Source: Monarcha castaneiventris obscurior (Eukaryota > Chordata > Aves > Passeriformes > Monarchidae). From it: DNA of 64,000 bases. The stretch is taken from contig JAMPIT010000258.1 of NCBI GenBank assembly GCA_026261815.1, forward strand, positions 13,569,501 to 13,633,500, read 5' to 3'. Both the position numbers and the translations under genes were made by a program. Positions 40,418 to 52,580 of this stretch are shown here, piece after piece (positions within the stretch are counted from its first letter, which is position 1; every line of letters starts with the position of its first letter). Below the pieces are notes generated by a model. That model saw only the letters and a list, made by a program, of their open reading frames with translations. It was not told where the DNA came from and did no database searches.

Positions 40418-40502
40418 TTAGGTGACCCTGCCTTGGCAGGGGGGTTGGGCTTGGTGATCTCCAGAGGTCCCTTCCAACACTAATGATTCTGTGATTCTGT
40501 GA
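40418..40502 (+). mobile_element. CR1 LINE 3' tail (85 bp)
   Basis: The segment runs GGTGACCCTGCCTTGGCAGG, then GGTGATCTCCAGAGGTCCCT, and ends in two GATTCTGT octamers at about 40484-40501. This is the intact CR1 3' UTR terminus in + orientation. It is better preserved than the tail at 7999-8070 and nearly identical in the first 25 bases. The element was truncated almost completely on insertion. Confidence 0.93.
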
Positions 40503-42969
40503 AGTTTATGGTCACTAGTTTTTTAAAAATGCTTCATTTACCTAAGATGCCACAGTATAAAACACACTTCAAGGCCCATCCATTAAGTGCAGTATTACAT
40601 TATATTACAATCTTTTGACCTTACATCTGCACATCTTTGATTTATACTTTGTGGCTCAAAAGATGCAGCATATCATTAAGGTCACTTGATGTGTTTAACT
40701 CAGGTTGCTTTTTACAATAAATTAAAATTGTAGTGGCATGAAAAACACCACTCCTGTAAATCCTGAAGGAACCAATACTCCTGCATGTTTCAGTAAACAC
40801 TATTCTTCCTTACATATACTCTTAGCAGACATACACTGTGTGTATACATTGTTTGTGAAATGAAGCCTTCATAAATAGGAGATACCAGAAGTAATTTGGA
40901 TTTAGCTATTTTGTGTATTATCACTATAGTCCTGCTTTTAATTATCTAAGCATGATACTTATCCACTCTTTTGCCAAGAATTCCTGACCCCATGTTTACC
41001 ATAATCGATACTAACATGAAAATACTTGGTTATCTTGACTCCAGCTATAACCAGAAGAAAAAGGCATAAGGAGGACAGTATTGGATGATAACATTATAGT
41101 GATGTGACATGGTACTTCACTAGAATTTCAAAACCCGTAAGAAAAATGGGTTCAGCTCTGAAAGTGTTTATCTGACAACAGAGGAAGAAAATATTTCAAA
41201 ATGGTCTGAGATTTTGGCTTCCTCTGACTCAGTGTTAACTTCTACCAACAAACGCTCTGTCGTATTTTATAGTTAACTACAAAGAATTTTCTCCTAAAAG
41301 GCACTGTTATTTACTTGAGGCAATGTTACCATCCAAACAGTTATGCAAAGAGCTCCTAAGAACATGTGAATAGAGAGATAAACCTATTTTATGGAGCAAG
41401 TGATGTATAATAGAGGATTACTGTACTCTGGAAACTTTCCTATTATTGCATGAATATTCTTTCATTCTTTCAGTGAAACTGTTGAGAAGACACAAATGTT
41501 TTGATCAGAATCAGTGTTAGTGGTTTCTATGATGTGGACTTTATGACAGCAGCACAGGTTCAACTTGCAAATAAGATCTGCCTGGAGGCAGTTTTGATTT
41601 AAATGCCAGCCCCTGGATATTTGTTCATATTTTCCAAAATGAAGACTATCATTATAGTAAATTGTCATTTTCACACAGAGACATATATATGTATATGTGA
41701 AGGTCCAACACTTTTCTCACTTTCAAACCTGCAAGACTGCCAAGCTCTGTGGAAGGAGCAACATTTCCTCTGTTGAGAAGCAGCTTGTATTTCACTTCAC
41801 TGCAAGACCTACGTAGCCCATGTAACCCATGCACCAAGTGTAATATTCAAAGTTATGAAACCAAAAATAGCATTCACTTTGATACTGAGAGACTATTCAA
41901 GGTTTTGCCATAAGTTTCACATATTTAAAGATTATGAAGTTTCTTATAAGAAAGAATGCAACCTCTTTGAACAGTCTGCATATTTTTACACTCACAGCTT
42001 CCCCAATGATAGAAAGCAATGTTTCAGCATGATAAAGGTACTTTATATCTCTAAAAAAGGTAAAATGTAAAAAATTTAACATCATTTTACTTCAGGAACC
42101 TCTCAATGTAGCTATAATCAAGGATTTTACAAGGGGGTCCCTGCATCAGTTCAACAAACCACATAGCCTCTGCTGAAATTCCTTATTCTATGAGGTGAAG
42201 GACTAAAAAAGACATAAGGGTTTTTCAGCCACACAGAAATAAGCTTTCACAACCAGTGGTAGAGAGGCTGGGACGAAAGTGAAGGGACAAGGAGGCAGTT
42301 TTAGAGGAATGACTACCAAATTCAGTCTATTTTCTTGAAATATGCTCTTTTACTACAAAAACTATTCATTTTGATGTGTAGAATTTGAAGTGTGCTGCCC
42401 AGTGTGCAAGTATGTGTGCACAAGTGAAAGCTGACTAATTAAAAGGTAGTTTGGACTTTTATCCCTGGAACTTACAAGAGTCAGTGAATTTGTTCCATTT
42501 AGTTCAGTGAGCTACATTCTGAAGGCAAAACACATCTCTTCAGACAATCACAGGCAAAGGTGATTTTTATAATATCAAAGGGAGTGGTGACCTCTCCAGA
42601 AACAGCCTCCTTTGAGTCTTACAGCAGGCTAACCAAGAGGTTTCTTGAACCACTGAAACCTGCTTCAGCATATCACTGTGAAGCTGTAATCCATTTCTCT
42701 GGTGCTTAAAGTCCAAGCTAAGTTTTCTGAATTGCAAATAAGTTCTATTTAAAGAATAGTTCACGTATGTATCCAGTCAGGGTGATAATGTTGTTATTAC
42801 AACACTCTCTGCAATAACTCAGCTGTCAAATTCACTTGAGGCTGAAATTCTGTCTATATGGTTTCAGCTGGCCAGCAATTTCGTTTTTTCATATACAGTG
42901 TGTTTAAATTGTATCCAGACTGTTATAAGTCGTGAGGTGGCCAATAAAAGAGGGAGGAAAAAGAAAAGA

Positions 42970-42985
42970 TTTTTTTTTTTTTTTT
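42970..42985. repeat. T16 homopolymer
   Basis: Sixteen T in a row next to a purine-rich AAAGAAAAGA stretch. No retroposon recognised. Confidence 0.9.
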
Positions 42986-44056
42986 AATATTTATTTAAGG
43001 AGAAAAAGGTGTTAGGAAATTTTAAAGAGGGTGTTATCACTTTTTGCGCCATCAGATGTTACATTAGAAGAATAACTTTGTGACAGCATGTATTTCACTT
43101 GTTCCTTCTATTTTCAACATTGATTTTAGGTCCAAACCTCTTTTCATGAAACATTTGTCTATGCTGCCCTTTTATTAAGCTAGTTCCTCCCTTAACACAG
43201 TATTAGCAAAGCCCACATTCTAGTCTGTCCACAGCAGATAGACAAATTGTGATCTCTGTACATCCTAGTAAACACATTGACAGTAGTTTGAGACCAAGCA
43301 AAGAAAAAAAATGGTTTGTTACTTAGAGTCCATATGAAAATTCTTTAAGTCTGTAGCTACCAAATTTCAATTGAATTTCAATGTATAAGCAAAATACAAT
43401 GGAGTCTGGAAACCTATTGTTCTTACATTCTTGTTTCACACTGAAATTCCTTAGCCAGTGTCTACCATGAAGAACTATTAGTGAATTAACAGAAACACTT
43501 CACTCAAGATACTTTGGTCAGATTCTTCCTTTGCTTTAAGAATATGCAACTTTAACATATTTCAACAAAACAATACAAAAATGCACAGACTTCAAACAGT
43601 ATTCAGCAGCAGTACCTAGTTCTTATGCAACACGATTCCATGCTAAGATCACCTTGGGCTTTACAGAGCACTGTTGAAAGCTGCATTGACAGAGAGACCT
43701 ATACACTGCCTACCACAGCAAACATAAGGCTAGAAATTCATTATATTAGAGAAGAGACAAGACATGAGAATAACTTTACTCATCAAATCTCACGCAGCTA
43801 GAATTGGCCTTAAAATTAAACTTATTGTGCCTCAGCAATAAGAGAAGTTGTTGGATGAAAATGTTGAAACATCACAGAATACAATACATTATAAATAATG
43901 TATTTAAATTTTTAAATACTTAAGTTATTCAAAGTATTAAATAATGGAGGGAAAATTAACAGCTACATCTTATAAAATAAAAGTTAGGGAATAGTCACTG
44001 GCTGCCCTATCTGACAATACGAACATGGCTGCCCCAAATGGAAATGATGCAAAGGT

Positions 44057-44069
44057 AAAAAAAAAAAAA
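44057..44069. repeat. A13 homopolymer
   Basis: Thirteen A in a row within A-rich sequence. Confidence 0.9.
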
Positions 44070-45474
44070 GGCAAAATAAAGCAGCAAACCACAGCTTACA
44101 GGGAACGTGGGTCAAATTAAAAAGATTTCAAAGGCATAACACAAGATGGGTGACCTCCTGTTCAAACCAAAGCATTTGAAGGGAAAGATCCAACTTTGAT
44201 TCCAGTGTCAGCCCATCACATCTGGGTACTTTCACCACTGCGATGTTAAATGTGTGCTGCCTCTGGAACATGTTTGGCTGGTTCATTGATTACTCCTGAG
44301 CTTTGAACCCTCAAACTCCTTTTCTTTCCTCCCTATAATAGTGTGGAGGAGGCTGATTAAGGCCCACTTGACATCATTCTGGAGCAGCACTGCCTTGTCT
44401 GGTGTAATGTTTTCTCATTGCAAGGATGAGATGCTGCATCTTTATGTTGTAAACTCTCCCATTAAATCAGCAAAACTAAGAGCTACATAAGAGCAACAGA
44501 AGAACAGCTGATGAGAATGCAATATTCTCCATTACAAAACTGATTGGAATAGCAAGCCAGTTATGGAAGCAAATTCTTTATGTTTTACTGTACTGAAATA
44601 CAGATACAAGACCTATTATTACTATATGAGAAGAATTACCAAATGTTACTGGTGTATAGCAGTCCCCACATATCCTGCTAGACTTTTACAGAAACTGTCA
44701 GCTTTATATAATTTTGCCATGCTATAATAGTCACCTTTAAAATATATTAAATTTCCCTTTAATATTCAGTGCAGGAATTTTATGGGACCACTAATTACAT
44801 GTGAGTCACAAATGCCAATATTTGATTATTATGTTGCTTTACAATGGAGCTGTTTATCTTTTGTCATTCTGAGGGCTTTCTAGGCTTGCTTCTTAAACAG
44901 AACTGGCCCATCAGAAACTACCTGTATTCTGTACCAAGGACAATTCAAAGACAATCCCAGAAAGCTTGTGAGAGACCTCAAGGATTATTAACTACATAGG
45001 AATGATAACTGAAGTTTAAAAGGGAAAAACAAAATCACCTGTGACCTTCTCACATTCTTGTTTCCATACAGCCAAAGAGGAAAAAAACCAATCCAATATC
45101 TACAGTAACTGGCAGTGCAACAGAAAAGCAAGAAACACATATTTCAAAAGACAACAACTTTTATTTATTTATTTAAGTCAAGAACTCTCCAGTCCTTAGA
45201 TTAAACCTGTCCTGAGCTTGCAGATTGATGAAAGTTCTTTTGAAAGCCAGTTGGAGAAGAAAAAACCTATTAATAGAGATGCATGTAGTTTAGATGGGGG
45301 TATTCTGTCCAAATGGCAATTCAGTGCCCTTTTTACACTTACACAGCTTCAGGAGATAAATAACCATACTGACTATTATAATGATTACTATAATAAATTG
45401 AGGTCATCTTCCTCTAAAGTGACTAATGAGCAAACCTTTATGAGCTACTCCAAATAATTGTTTGTGGTTTTAGT

Positions 45475-45524
45475 TTATTTAGATATATATTTTAAAACTA
45501 AATTTTATTTAGATATATATTTTA
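45475..45524. repeat. 20-bp direct repeat, 30-bp period
   Basis: The word TTATTTAGATATATATTTTA occurs at 45475-45494 and 45505-45524, separated by 10 bp. This is a simple two-copy local duplication. Confidence 0.85.
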
Positions 45525-47574
45525 CTTTGTTATTTGAGTCTGTTTAAACCATTTAGAAATTTGCAAGATCATGAACACATGATTTTTCTACCAGGGGAAA
45601 AACATACTGACAGTAAATCAAGAAGACCACCAGAAATTTTAAAACTCTGACTGGAGATTAAATAGCTAGATTCCCTCTTTGGCATTAAGTTAAAAGAGAG
45701 TAATGAGTGTTGAAAAAAACCAAACCATACACACCAATAGCAGTATTAAACAGATATTAAAATACTACTGAGTTTCTGTCTCTGAATTAAGCGTTCATGA
45801 AGGTTGACATAATGTAGTTGGACAAGTAGGCCCTTGTCCAACTCTCCATTTGAGTCTTTCTACTCACTGCCTGCAATTTCTGAACAGATACATAGTTCAA
45901 ACAAAAGTATTTAAATATATGCCTGAAAACTCAGCATTATGTTTCAGCTACTTGCTATAAACTTTAAATAATATTTCCAGGCAGTGGGATAAATTTAGCT
46001 ATATATCTATATTAAGTATATATCTATACTTCATACAGTACTTTTACGACTATTTGTAATCAGGCATGCAAGCATAACCAACCACTTTTCTGAGGTTTTC
46101 TTCCTGTACTCTTAGAGAGGAAAAACAACACCCTGTGTTCTTGGTTGACATATCAAACATTTCAAAAGCAGAATCAGAGTGTGCAATAATCAAGAATCCA
46201 CGGGCCACAAACAATTCATAAACACTGCCTAACATTTAATGTTCACAAAACTGTTTTAAAACTATAACAGATAGCAAACAAAAGTCATAACTCTAGTTAG
46301 AAAACAGCCCTCTTTCTAACAAGCAGCAAAAATTCCTCAAATATAATATCCAAATGCTTTTGGGTTTGGAGTACCAAACTAAAATAGATCATGAATTAAA
46401 TTAATTTCAAAGTATTTTTCATGCTAAGATATATGTAAATGAGCAGATTATTCAGGCAATAATTAAATAGGATTATAGAAAGTCATAATCCTTTTAATAT
46501 ACTATACTTCCATTTTCCAGCTGAAGTGAACTACTTTTAGGCAGCTTCACAATAAATATTAACCACTATCTTCCTTGACCATAACCGTCAAAACCCTGCA
46601 TTGATTTACCTGTATAATATGCAGTATATTCCACACATCATGGTCTATTATTGTTGAGTATAAATTAAGTTCTCAAATACTTGTATTTGAAATACAGCAG
46701 ATGCTTGAAATTTTTCATAGCCTTTATAATTGATTGCTTCTGTCTTTTTCATTCTTTTATATACATGTCGTTCTATGAATATATTTTTAAAGTACTAAAA
46801 TCCACTTGACAATGTCACTTTAAAACAGTCTTTTGTGCCTTATCTCACTAGCTGTAATCAATCAGGAATATTAAAGTTGTGTCTTGTGCTACTGGGGAAA
46901 ATGAACTACTACTGTGCATGGACAGAAAACTGGTGTAGTGAGAGCTCCAAAGTACATAAGAGGTTACACAGCCTGTCATCTTCAGTTCTGAGGTTAATGC
47001 CAGTGAGCAAGAAACTGTACTTTCAGATCTGACATGAAATGTCATGAGATAGATGAGGTAATCATAAAGTGCAGTTACCAAGACTAGACTAGCCTGAGTA
47101 CAGCAGCATGTAAGAACTTAATGTATTTCTCAGTGAGACTGTTGCTGCTGAAGCAGGATCTCCTGTTGTAAAGCCAGCAGGTGATCTGTTCATAAAGTGA
47201 AAGGTGGCCGGCAAAGTACACATTTAACAAGATTTGGTTTTCCCTCAATATATGTGGGGTATTGCAGAAGGATGTTGCTAGCAGGATAAAATGAAGAAAA
47301 TAGAATGCTGCGCCTTTCCTTAATTTCTTTGGTAGCCAACAAATAGCCATGATAAGGTGAGCCAATATTTGAAAATAGCAATGCAAAAAATAAACGAAGA
47401 AATTAAAAGCTATTGAAACTCTAGAGCTACCTGACAATTTAATCATATGGTAAAAGAACTCATTGCCTTAATGTACAAGGGAAGACAATAAAGAAAACCA
47501 GAGCCAGAGTTGTTCACAGATTCATAAGCAATGCAGAAAAAAAATAGGTTACATACCTTCCTGTTATAGAGGCA

Positions 47575-48425
47575 TGGATTGGGTTTGCATGGACAGTTTT
47601 GGTAGTGGGGGGGACTACAGGGGTGGTTTCTGTGAGAAGCTGCCAGAAGCTTCCCTGGTATCCAGCAGAGCCAATGCCAGGCAGCCCCAGGACAGACCCA
47701 GCAAGGGCAAGGCCAAGCCAATCTGAGCTTGCTAAGGTAGCAACATCTCTGTGATAACATATTTGAGAAGGAAATATTAAAAAAACATTTAGCAGATATA
47801 ATTGTGACCAGAGAAGAGCGGGGTGAGAATATGTGAGAGGAACAGCTCTGCAGGCACCAAGGTGAGTGGAGAAGGAGGGGCAGAAGTTTCTCCAGGCACT
47901 GGAGCTGGGATTCCTCTGCAGCCCATGGTGCAGCCCATGGTGAGGCAGCTGTGCCCCTCAGCCCATGGAGGATGACAGGGATGCAGAGATCCCCCTGCAG
48001 TCTGTGGAGGACCCCACACTGGAGTGGGTGGATGCCTGAGAGAGTGCTGTCAACTCACAGGAAATCTGTCCTGGAGCAGGGTCCTGGCAGGAACCTGAGG
48101 ACCCATGAAGAGAGGACTCCACACTGGAGCAGGTTTCCTGGTAGGATTCGTGCCCCTGTTGGGGACCCACATTAGGCCAGGCTGTGCCTGAAATACTGCA
48201 CCCCATGGAGGAGTGACCCACGTGCCAGCAGTTTGTGGAGAACTGATGCTGTGGGATGGACTCACACAGGAGAAGCTCGTGGAGAACTGTCTCCCATGGG
48301 AGGGACCCCACGCTAGAGTAAGACTCCTCCCTGAGGAGCAGCAAAAACAACCTGGGATGAACTGACCATAACCCCCCCTCCCTGTTTCCCTGTGCCCCTG
48401 GGGGCGAGGAGGTAGAACACAGAAA
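47575..48425 (+). mobile_element. ERVL-type LTR, 3'-truncated
   Basis: This is the same family and orientation as the LTR at 38036. The shared start is TTGGGTTTGCATGG (about 47579). A CTCTGTGATAACATATTTGA segment at about 47740 follows, then a GTGAGAATATGTGAGAGGAA segment at about 47822. It keeps the central block that the other copy lost: a degenerate tandem array of CCCACACTGGAGCAGG-like units between about 48010 and 48325. It stops at about 48425, after GAGGAGGTAGAACAC. It therefore lacks the final roughly 300 bp, including the region that in the sister copy contains the ATAAATTAAA and TATCTCGACCCACG segments. No viral genes are attached. Confidence 0.85.
48010..48325 (+). repeat. Degenerate tandem modules inside the LTR
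   Basis: Copies of a module like CCCACACTGGAGCAGG appear near 48012, 48120, 48168, 48218 and 48308, each followed by a CTGTG or GTTTGTGGAG-like piece and a CCCATGG word. Spacing is irregular, about 45-110 bp. The array is internal to the LTR family and explains the chance frames on both strands. Confidence 0.65.
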
Positions 48426-49235
48426 GGAAAAATCTCTCAGAAGATGAAAAATTATTGAGTAAACAATTATTCATAGGACTAGAGAGAAGGCCACAATTAT
48501 TTGCTCTAGATGTCTGTGTTCTAAGAGTGCTGGAGGAAAACAGTAACGTGAATTAGTTATATGCTTGCTTAACAGGCTGCTGCTAAAGAACATGCGAACT
48601 GGATGCAGTCAAACTACAATTGAGAAAGTTCTTCTATGTTTTTATTGACAATGTTTACAAATACTATTTAAAAACAATGTATTGGGATACATTGGTAGAG
48701 AAATAAAATATGGTTCAGGTTAGGGGGATATAAAATTAGCAGGGTCAGTTTGTATAATCCCTGTTCACTCATCCATTTCATTCATGTACTTACACTGTGT
48801 TTTTCCAAATAAGGAGTATTTTGGTTTTGCATGGTCAAGGTCACTTGAATTCTACAGAATTTGTTCTACAGTGAACAAAAACAATTTAGGGAATAACGGG
48901 GTTGCTGCATTGCAACCGATCATTTAAACAGATCATCACCATATTAGTTGGGCCCTGCTAATGTAATCTGGCAGAAGAAATCGTGTCTCCACAAGAATTG
49001 AATGTTTTAATTTGAGCATACCAGAGGAGTCCATCTGGCCATTTAAAAACTGCTAACTGTAGATTCTTTCTAAGGCCTACTGATTTCAAAACACTACTTT
49101 CCTTCTGACAGTTAACTGTATGAACTACATAGCTATGGAAATATTTGAATTGTAAATACTGAAAAGCAGTTACTGTTCATGCATTGCAACTTTTCACATA
49201 TTTTAATATGCATATTAACACCATGAAGGCTCCAT
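48426..49235. other. Unassigned AT-rich non-coding sequence
   Basis: No gene and no recognised repeat between the truncated LTR and the unidentified repeat copy. Confidence 0.55.
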
Positions 49236-49436
49236 ATTCATAAAACTGATCTTGACAGATAATAATTTTTGAACATAATTGATAATACTACTTATTGAAA
49301 GTGACCAACCATTTAATAGTTTCTCTCTTTTTCACTTGCTTTAATTCTGGAGAAACATGATGATATTAAATGTTCAGTATGGTAAGTTCAAGATTAATAA
49401 TTCAATTATCATTAAGCACATATTGAAACAATAGTA
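49236..49436 (+). repeat. Unidentified old repeat, copy A
   Basis: This aligns along about 200 bp with copy B (50590-50790) in the same orientation. Shared blocks, in order, are ATTCATAAAA, ATCTTGACAGA, ATAATAATT, ATAATTGATAAT, a GTGACNAA-like word, ATTTAATA, AAATGTTCA, TAAGNTCAA, TAATTCAATTANCATTAAG and a CAAAACA/GAAACA word. The matches are separated by small indels, as expected of an old duplication rather than of chance. The family is unknown to me. It could be an ancient transposon or an old local duplication. Confidence 0.75.
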
Positions 49437-50589
49437 TTGCCTTGCCTTACAATATCAAGAGTTTTAGCTAATCATTTAATAATGTCAGTACTCTTCCTAT
49501 GCATGGATTGTCTGGGTTGGCAATACCATGCAATGGTTTCCAAACAAACATTTTGCCACAGCTAAAAAGAAGTTGTGAACCAAGACGCTCTACAGTTGCT
49601 TCAGTGGGGGATTTTTTTAATATATAACTACAGACACTTCCTTGGCGTTAAAAAAAATGCGCCAAATTCACTGCACAGGGATGAATACTCCCAGGGGAAG
49701 GAAGTTGCTTCACTGACTCACAACAGAGACAGTGCCTTGGCATGAACACCAGCTCCTGGTAAACGACATGTGACAGACAAGTGGCACTAGTTAGCATCTG
49801 TGCTGCAGCTCACTGCTCTCTCTGCTGAGCCTTTGTCATGGGGTTATATTCAAACCAACACATTTTGCCTCACAGTAAAATGAATTAAATGATCTCCCTG
49901 TTTTCTTTGATTAGACCAGCATAAGGCAGTGGACAGGAGAAATCTCTTAATTTCATTATGGTCAAATTTCAGTAAGGATTTAATTTTCATTTTAAAAGGG
50001 ACAATTGCAGACTGAAGGATCATCTGAGTTTCCTGAGGAGTTTCCTCAGATAAAGACTGAAAGTTGAAACTGCTTATCTTTCACTCCTCTGTGAAGCCTG
50101 GCTCTCAGACATGTGGTCTTAACACAGCTTAGGTGGACTTTTCTCTTCAGCTTTTGATCTTGCCAGTCTCTTCTTTGCTAGCATAAATGATCAGACAGCA
50201 TGCACAAACATTGCCGGTTGCATATCTTTTGAAAATATGGAAGTCAAAACCTGGGCTCCTGCCTCTTCCTTTTGATCTGAATCTATTCCTTATTTTTTCC
50301 TCAGATTCATAAATGTGACAATATCTCTTGAGCTGTGCATATGATGTCTCATATATATTCACCATTTTCATAGCAAATGCTTTGAAATTGTTTATTTTCA
50401 ATTGCAGGATTTTAAAAAAATCTTCACTTTTTATTATTAAACTAACCACTACTTCTTCCCTTAATCTGTTTGAATAAATTGCTTTGGAAGAAATACACAA
50501 TCAGACACCAATTTTCCAAACACTACTGAATATATGCAAGTTTAAATAAACAACACAGAAATACAACCTCTGAACTCTACCTTAAACTT
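49437..50589. other. Unassigned spacer between the two repeat copies
   Basis: No recognised element or gene. A minus-strand frame of 117 codons (about 50147-50500) begins at TTG and shows no domain. An E2F-like site within a TTGGCG/CGCCAA inverted repeat lies at 49643-49665. Confidence 0.5.
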
Positions 50590-50790
50590 ATTCATAAAAT
50601 TAATCTTGACAGAAGATAATAATTAAGGATATAATTGATAATGAGCATATCAAAGGTGACTAAGTATTTAATAACATCTTAATCCTAAAAACAGTATATG
50701 TAGCACAGATCACAAATGTTCAAATAAAATAAGCTCAAATTTTATAATTCAATTAACATTAAGTGTAATTTACGTCAAAACACTGTTTTA
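50590..50790 (+). repeat. Unidentified old repeat, copy B
   Basis: Partner of copy A at 49236-49436, offset by about 1.35 kb in direct orientation. The clearest block is TAATTCAATTAACATTAAG (about 50745-50763), against TAATTCAATTATCATTAAG in copy A. Neither edge is sharp, and I could not extend the alignment confidently in either direction. Confidence 0.75.
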
Positions 50791-51432
50791 GGTGAATGAC
50801 AAGTAAATATTACCTAATTCTGCATCATGAGGACAAGATGCATTGACCCCATTATAGAAAAGGAAATAGCAATAAAGCAGCAGGTTTTCCTAAACAAATA
50901 TATTTGTCAGGATAAACTGTCCACTGCACAGTCAGTAGTGAAATAATCAGAATTGTACTTTTGACTCCTATCCCACTTCCTGTCAGCCCTATGGAGCTTT
51001 GAAAGACTGACTTTGTGTGTCTGCAGTGCCCAGGAGACCTGGAGAGAAATTTGTGCTTCCTCCTTACATGTTTTGCTGGTCATACAGATAGGCACTTCAT
51101 TACACTCATCAAAAGTGCAAGAGACTTGGGGTTTTTTGTAAGACATTATAATGGTTTCAAGAAAATTGCCTAATCTCAGTTGAGTGCTACTTAAAATATG
51201 CTGTGAAGATAAATTCTTCCTCTGTAAGGCAGTATATCCACACATTAGATTGAAAGATTTCTTTCACCTTTGAGCAGAGCCAACATCTGCCACCTGTGTC
51301 CCCTGACAGACTGCCATTTGCTTCAAATTTCAGAAGAGGAGAAAAATGAACACTTTCTTAGAGTGTTTCAGGGGAATGTACATAATCCTTCCCCCACTGC
51401 TATGTAATTTTTATTCTTTGTAAAACCTGTAC

Positions 51433-51451
51433 TTTTTTTTTTTTTTTTTTT
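51433..51451. repeat. T19 homopolymer
   Basis: Nineteen T in a row. No gene body or LINE end recognised on either side. Confidence 0.9.
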
Positions 51452-52480
51452 AACCACAAGGCTGTGTTTATGTTAAAGTTGTCCAGATTTTGTAGTTTGG
51501 TGGAAAAAGCTAGCTAAATGCAGCTCACATCCTGGAACTCCCACATACTGAGGCAGAGCAACAGAGCACACTCAAGGCAAAGATGACTCAGTAAGAAGGT
51601 ACAAGCAATTTCCCTGTCATTGCTGATAATGTATAGGTAACAACCACACTGTTAAGTGCAAAACAGAAAGACTCCATGCCTCATAGGAAGTAATAGGAAT
51701 AAACTGCACAGTAAGTACATTTATGACAGCAGTGTTGGAGCTTCTTCCCTTTCCTTTTCCCAGAGAAAGGGGCTGAACTCCAGAACCGCAGCGCTTTCAT
51801 GGGCAGTACCTCTGAGCTACCACACCCTTTGCTCCTAACAGCAACACCTTAGCACAGGGAATTTAAGACCAACAACTTTACTAAAATAGTTACTGGGAAT
51901 GACAGCAGGACCTGAGCACCAGTGTAAAGCGATGTCACTGCACAATGACAAACCAAGTTGTGACATTCTGCATTAGTTTCTATTTCTAAATGATCTCAGG
52001 CTACAGTCACATGCAAAACAGATTAGAGCAATCTTGTTTCAAGAAAAATGTGGCTAAATGTGGCAACATTTGTACTGCAAAGATCTTATTCTTCTCACGA
52101 GGCTCTGGTAAAAGTGAACTCCTGGCCAGCACTGTGGGCTGTGCATCTGGATGCAGCTTAAGATGAAGCAATTACTTATCCTGCAAAAGCTCTGATTCTT
52201 CAACATGATCTACTCCATGTGTCTCCTATTGTGTAAGTCTGTGAGGCACATGTACACAACACGTTTTCCTAGCAGTACCAACATTCAGCATTGCTCTGCT
52301 TGTACTTTCTGCTCCTTATGTTCCCATATGAGAGGCCATTAAAGCTTGGCTAACCAAGCCCAATTATCTTTGCAGTGTTAACCCTACACTACTAAAAACT
52401 CTAAAGCCTGAACAGAAAGCAGACTAGAAAAACTTCACTGGAAACAACTCTAATGGTAGTAAATGACTGTTTTGTGGGAA

Positions 52481-52580
52481 AGAAACCCAAACAAACAAAC
52501 ATCCCCTCAAATTAAAAAAAAAAAAAGGCAAGCAAACAACCAAAAAAACAATCAAAACCAAAACAAACCCCACAAAGCAA
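52481..52580 (-). repeat. A/C-rich low-complexity tract with A13
   Basis: Words such as CCCAAACAAACAAACA, an A13 run (52514-52526), and AACAACCAAAAAAACAATC dominate. G and T are rare. On the minus strand this is the same kind of G/T-rich tract as at 22441-22590. Confidence 0.8.

Larger units (their letters stand above)
40503..47574. other. Unassigned AT-rich non-coding sequence
   Basis: No gene. It contains a T16 run (42970-42985), an A13 run (44057-44069) and a 20-bp direct repeat with 30-bp spacing (45475-45524). The 120-codon minus-strand frame at about 47084-47446 starts with ATG but is hydrophobic and domain-free, with no other support. Confidence 0.55.

Noticed and set aside
44200..44520. 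Stretch of mixed composition considered as a conserved non-coding element
   Set aside because: Conservation cannot be judged from one sequence, and no motif supports the idea.
47084..47446. 120-codon minus-strand frame starting with ATG, hydrophobic
   Set aside because: Hydrophobicity follows from T-rich composition, overlapping frames exist, and there is no domain or context.
47789..48350. Frames of 70-130 codons rich in Trp, Gly, Pro and Ser
   Set aside because: They arise from the tandem modules of the second LTR.
50147..50500. 117-codon minus-strand frame with basic stretches
   Set aside because: The start is TTG, no family is recognised and no splice or conservation evidence is available.
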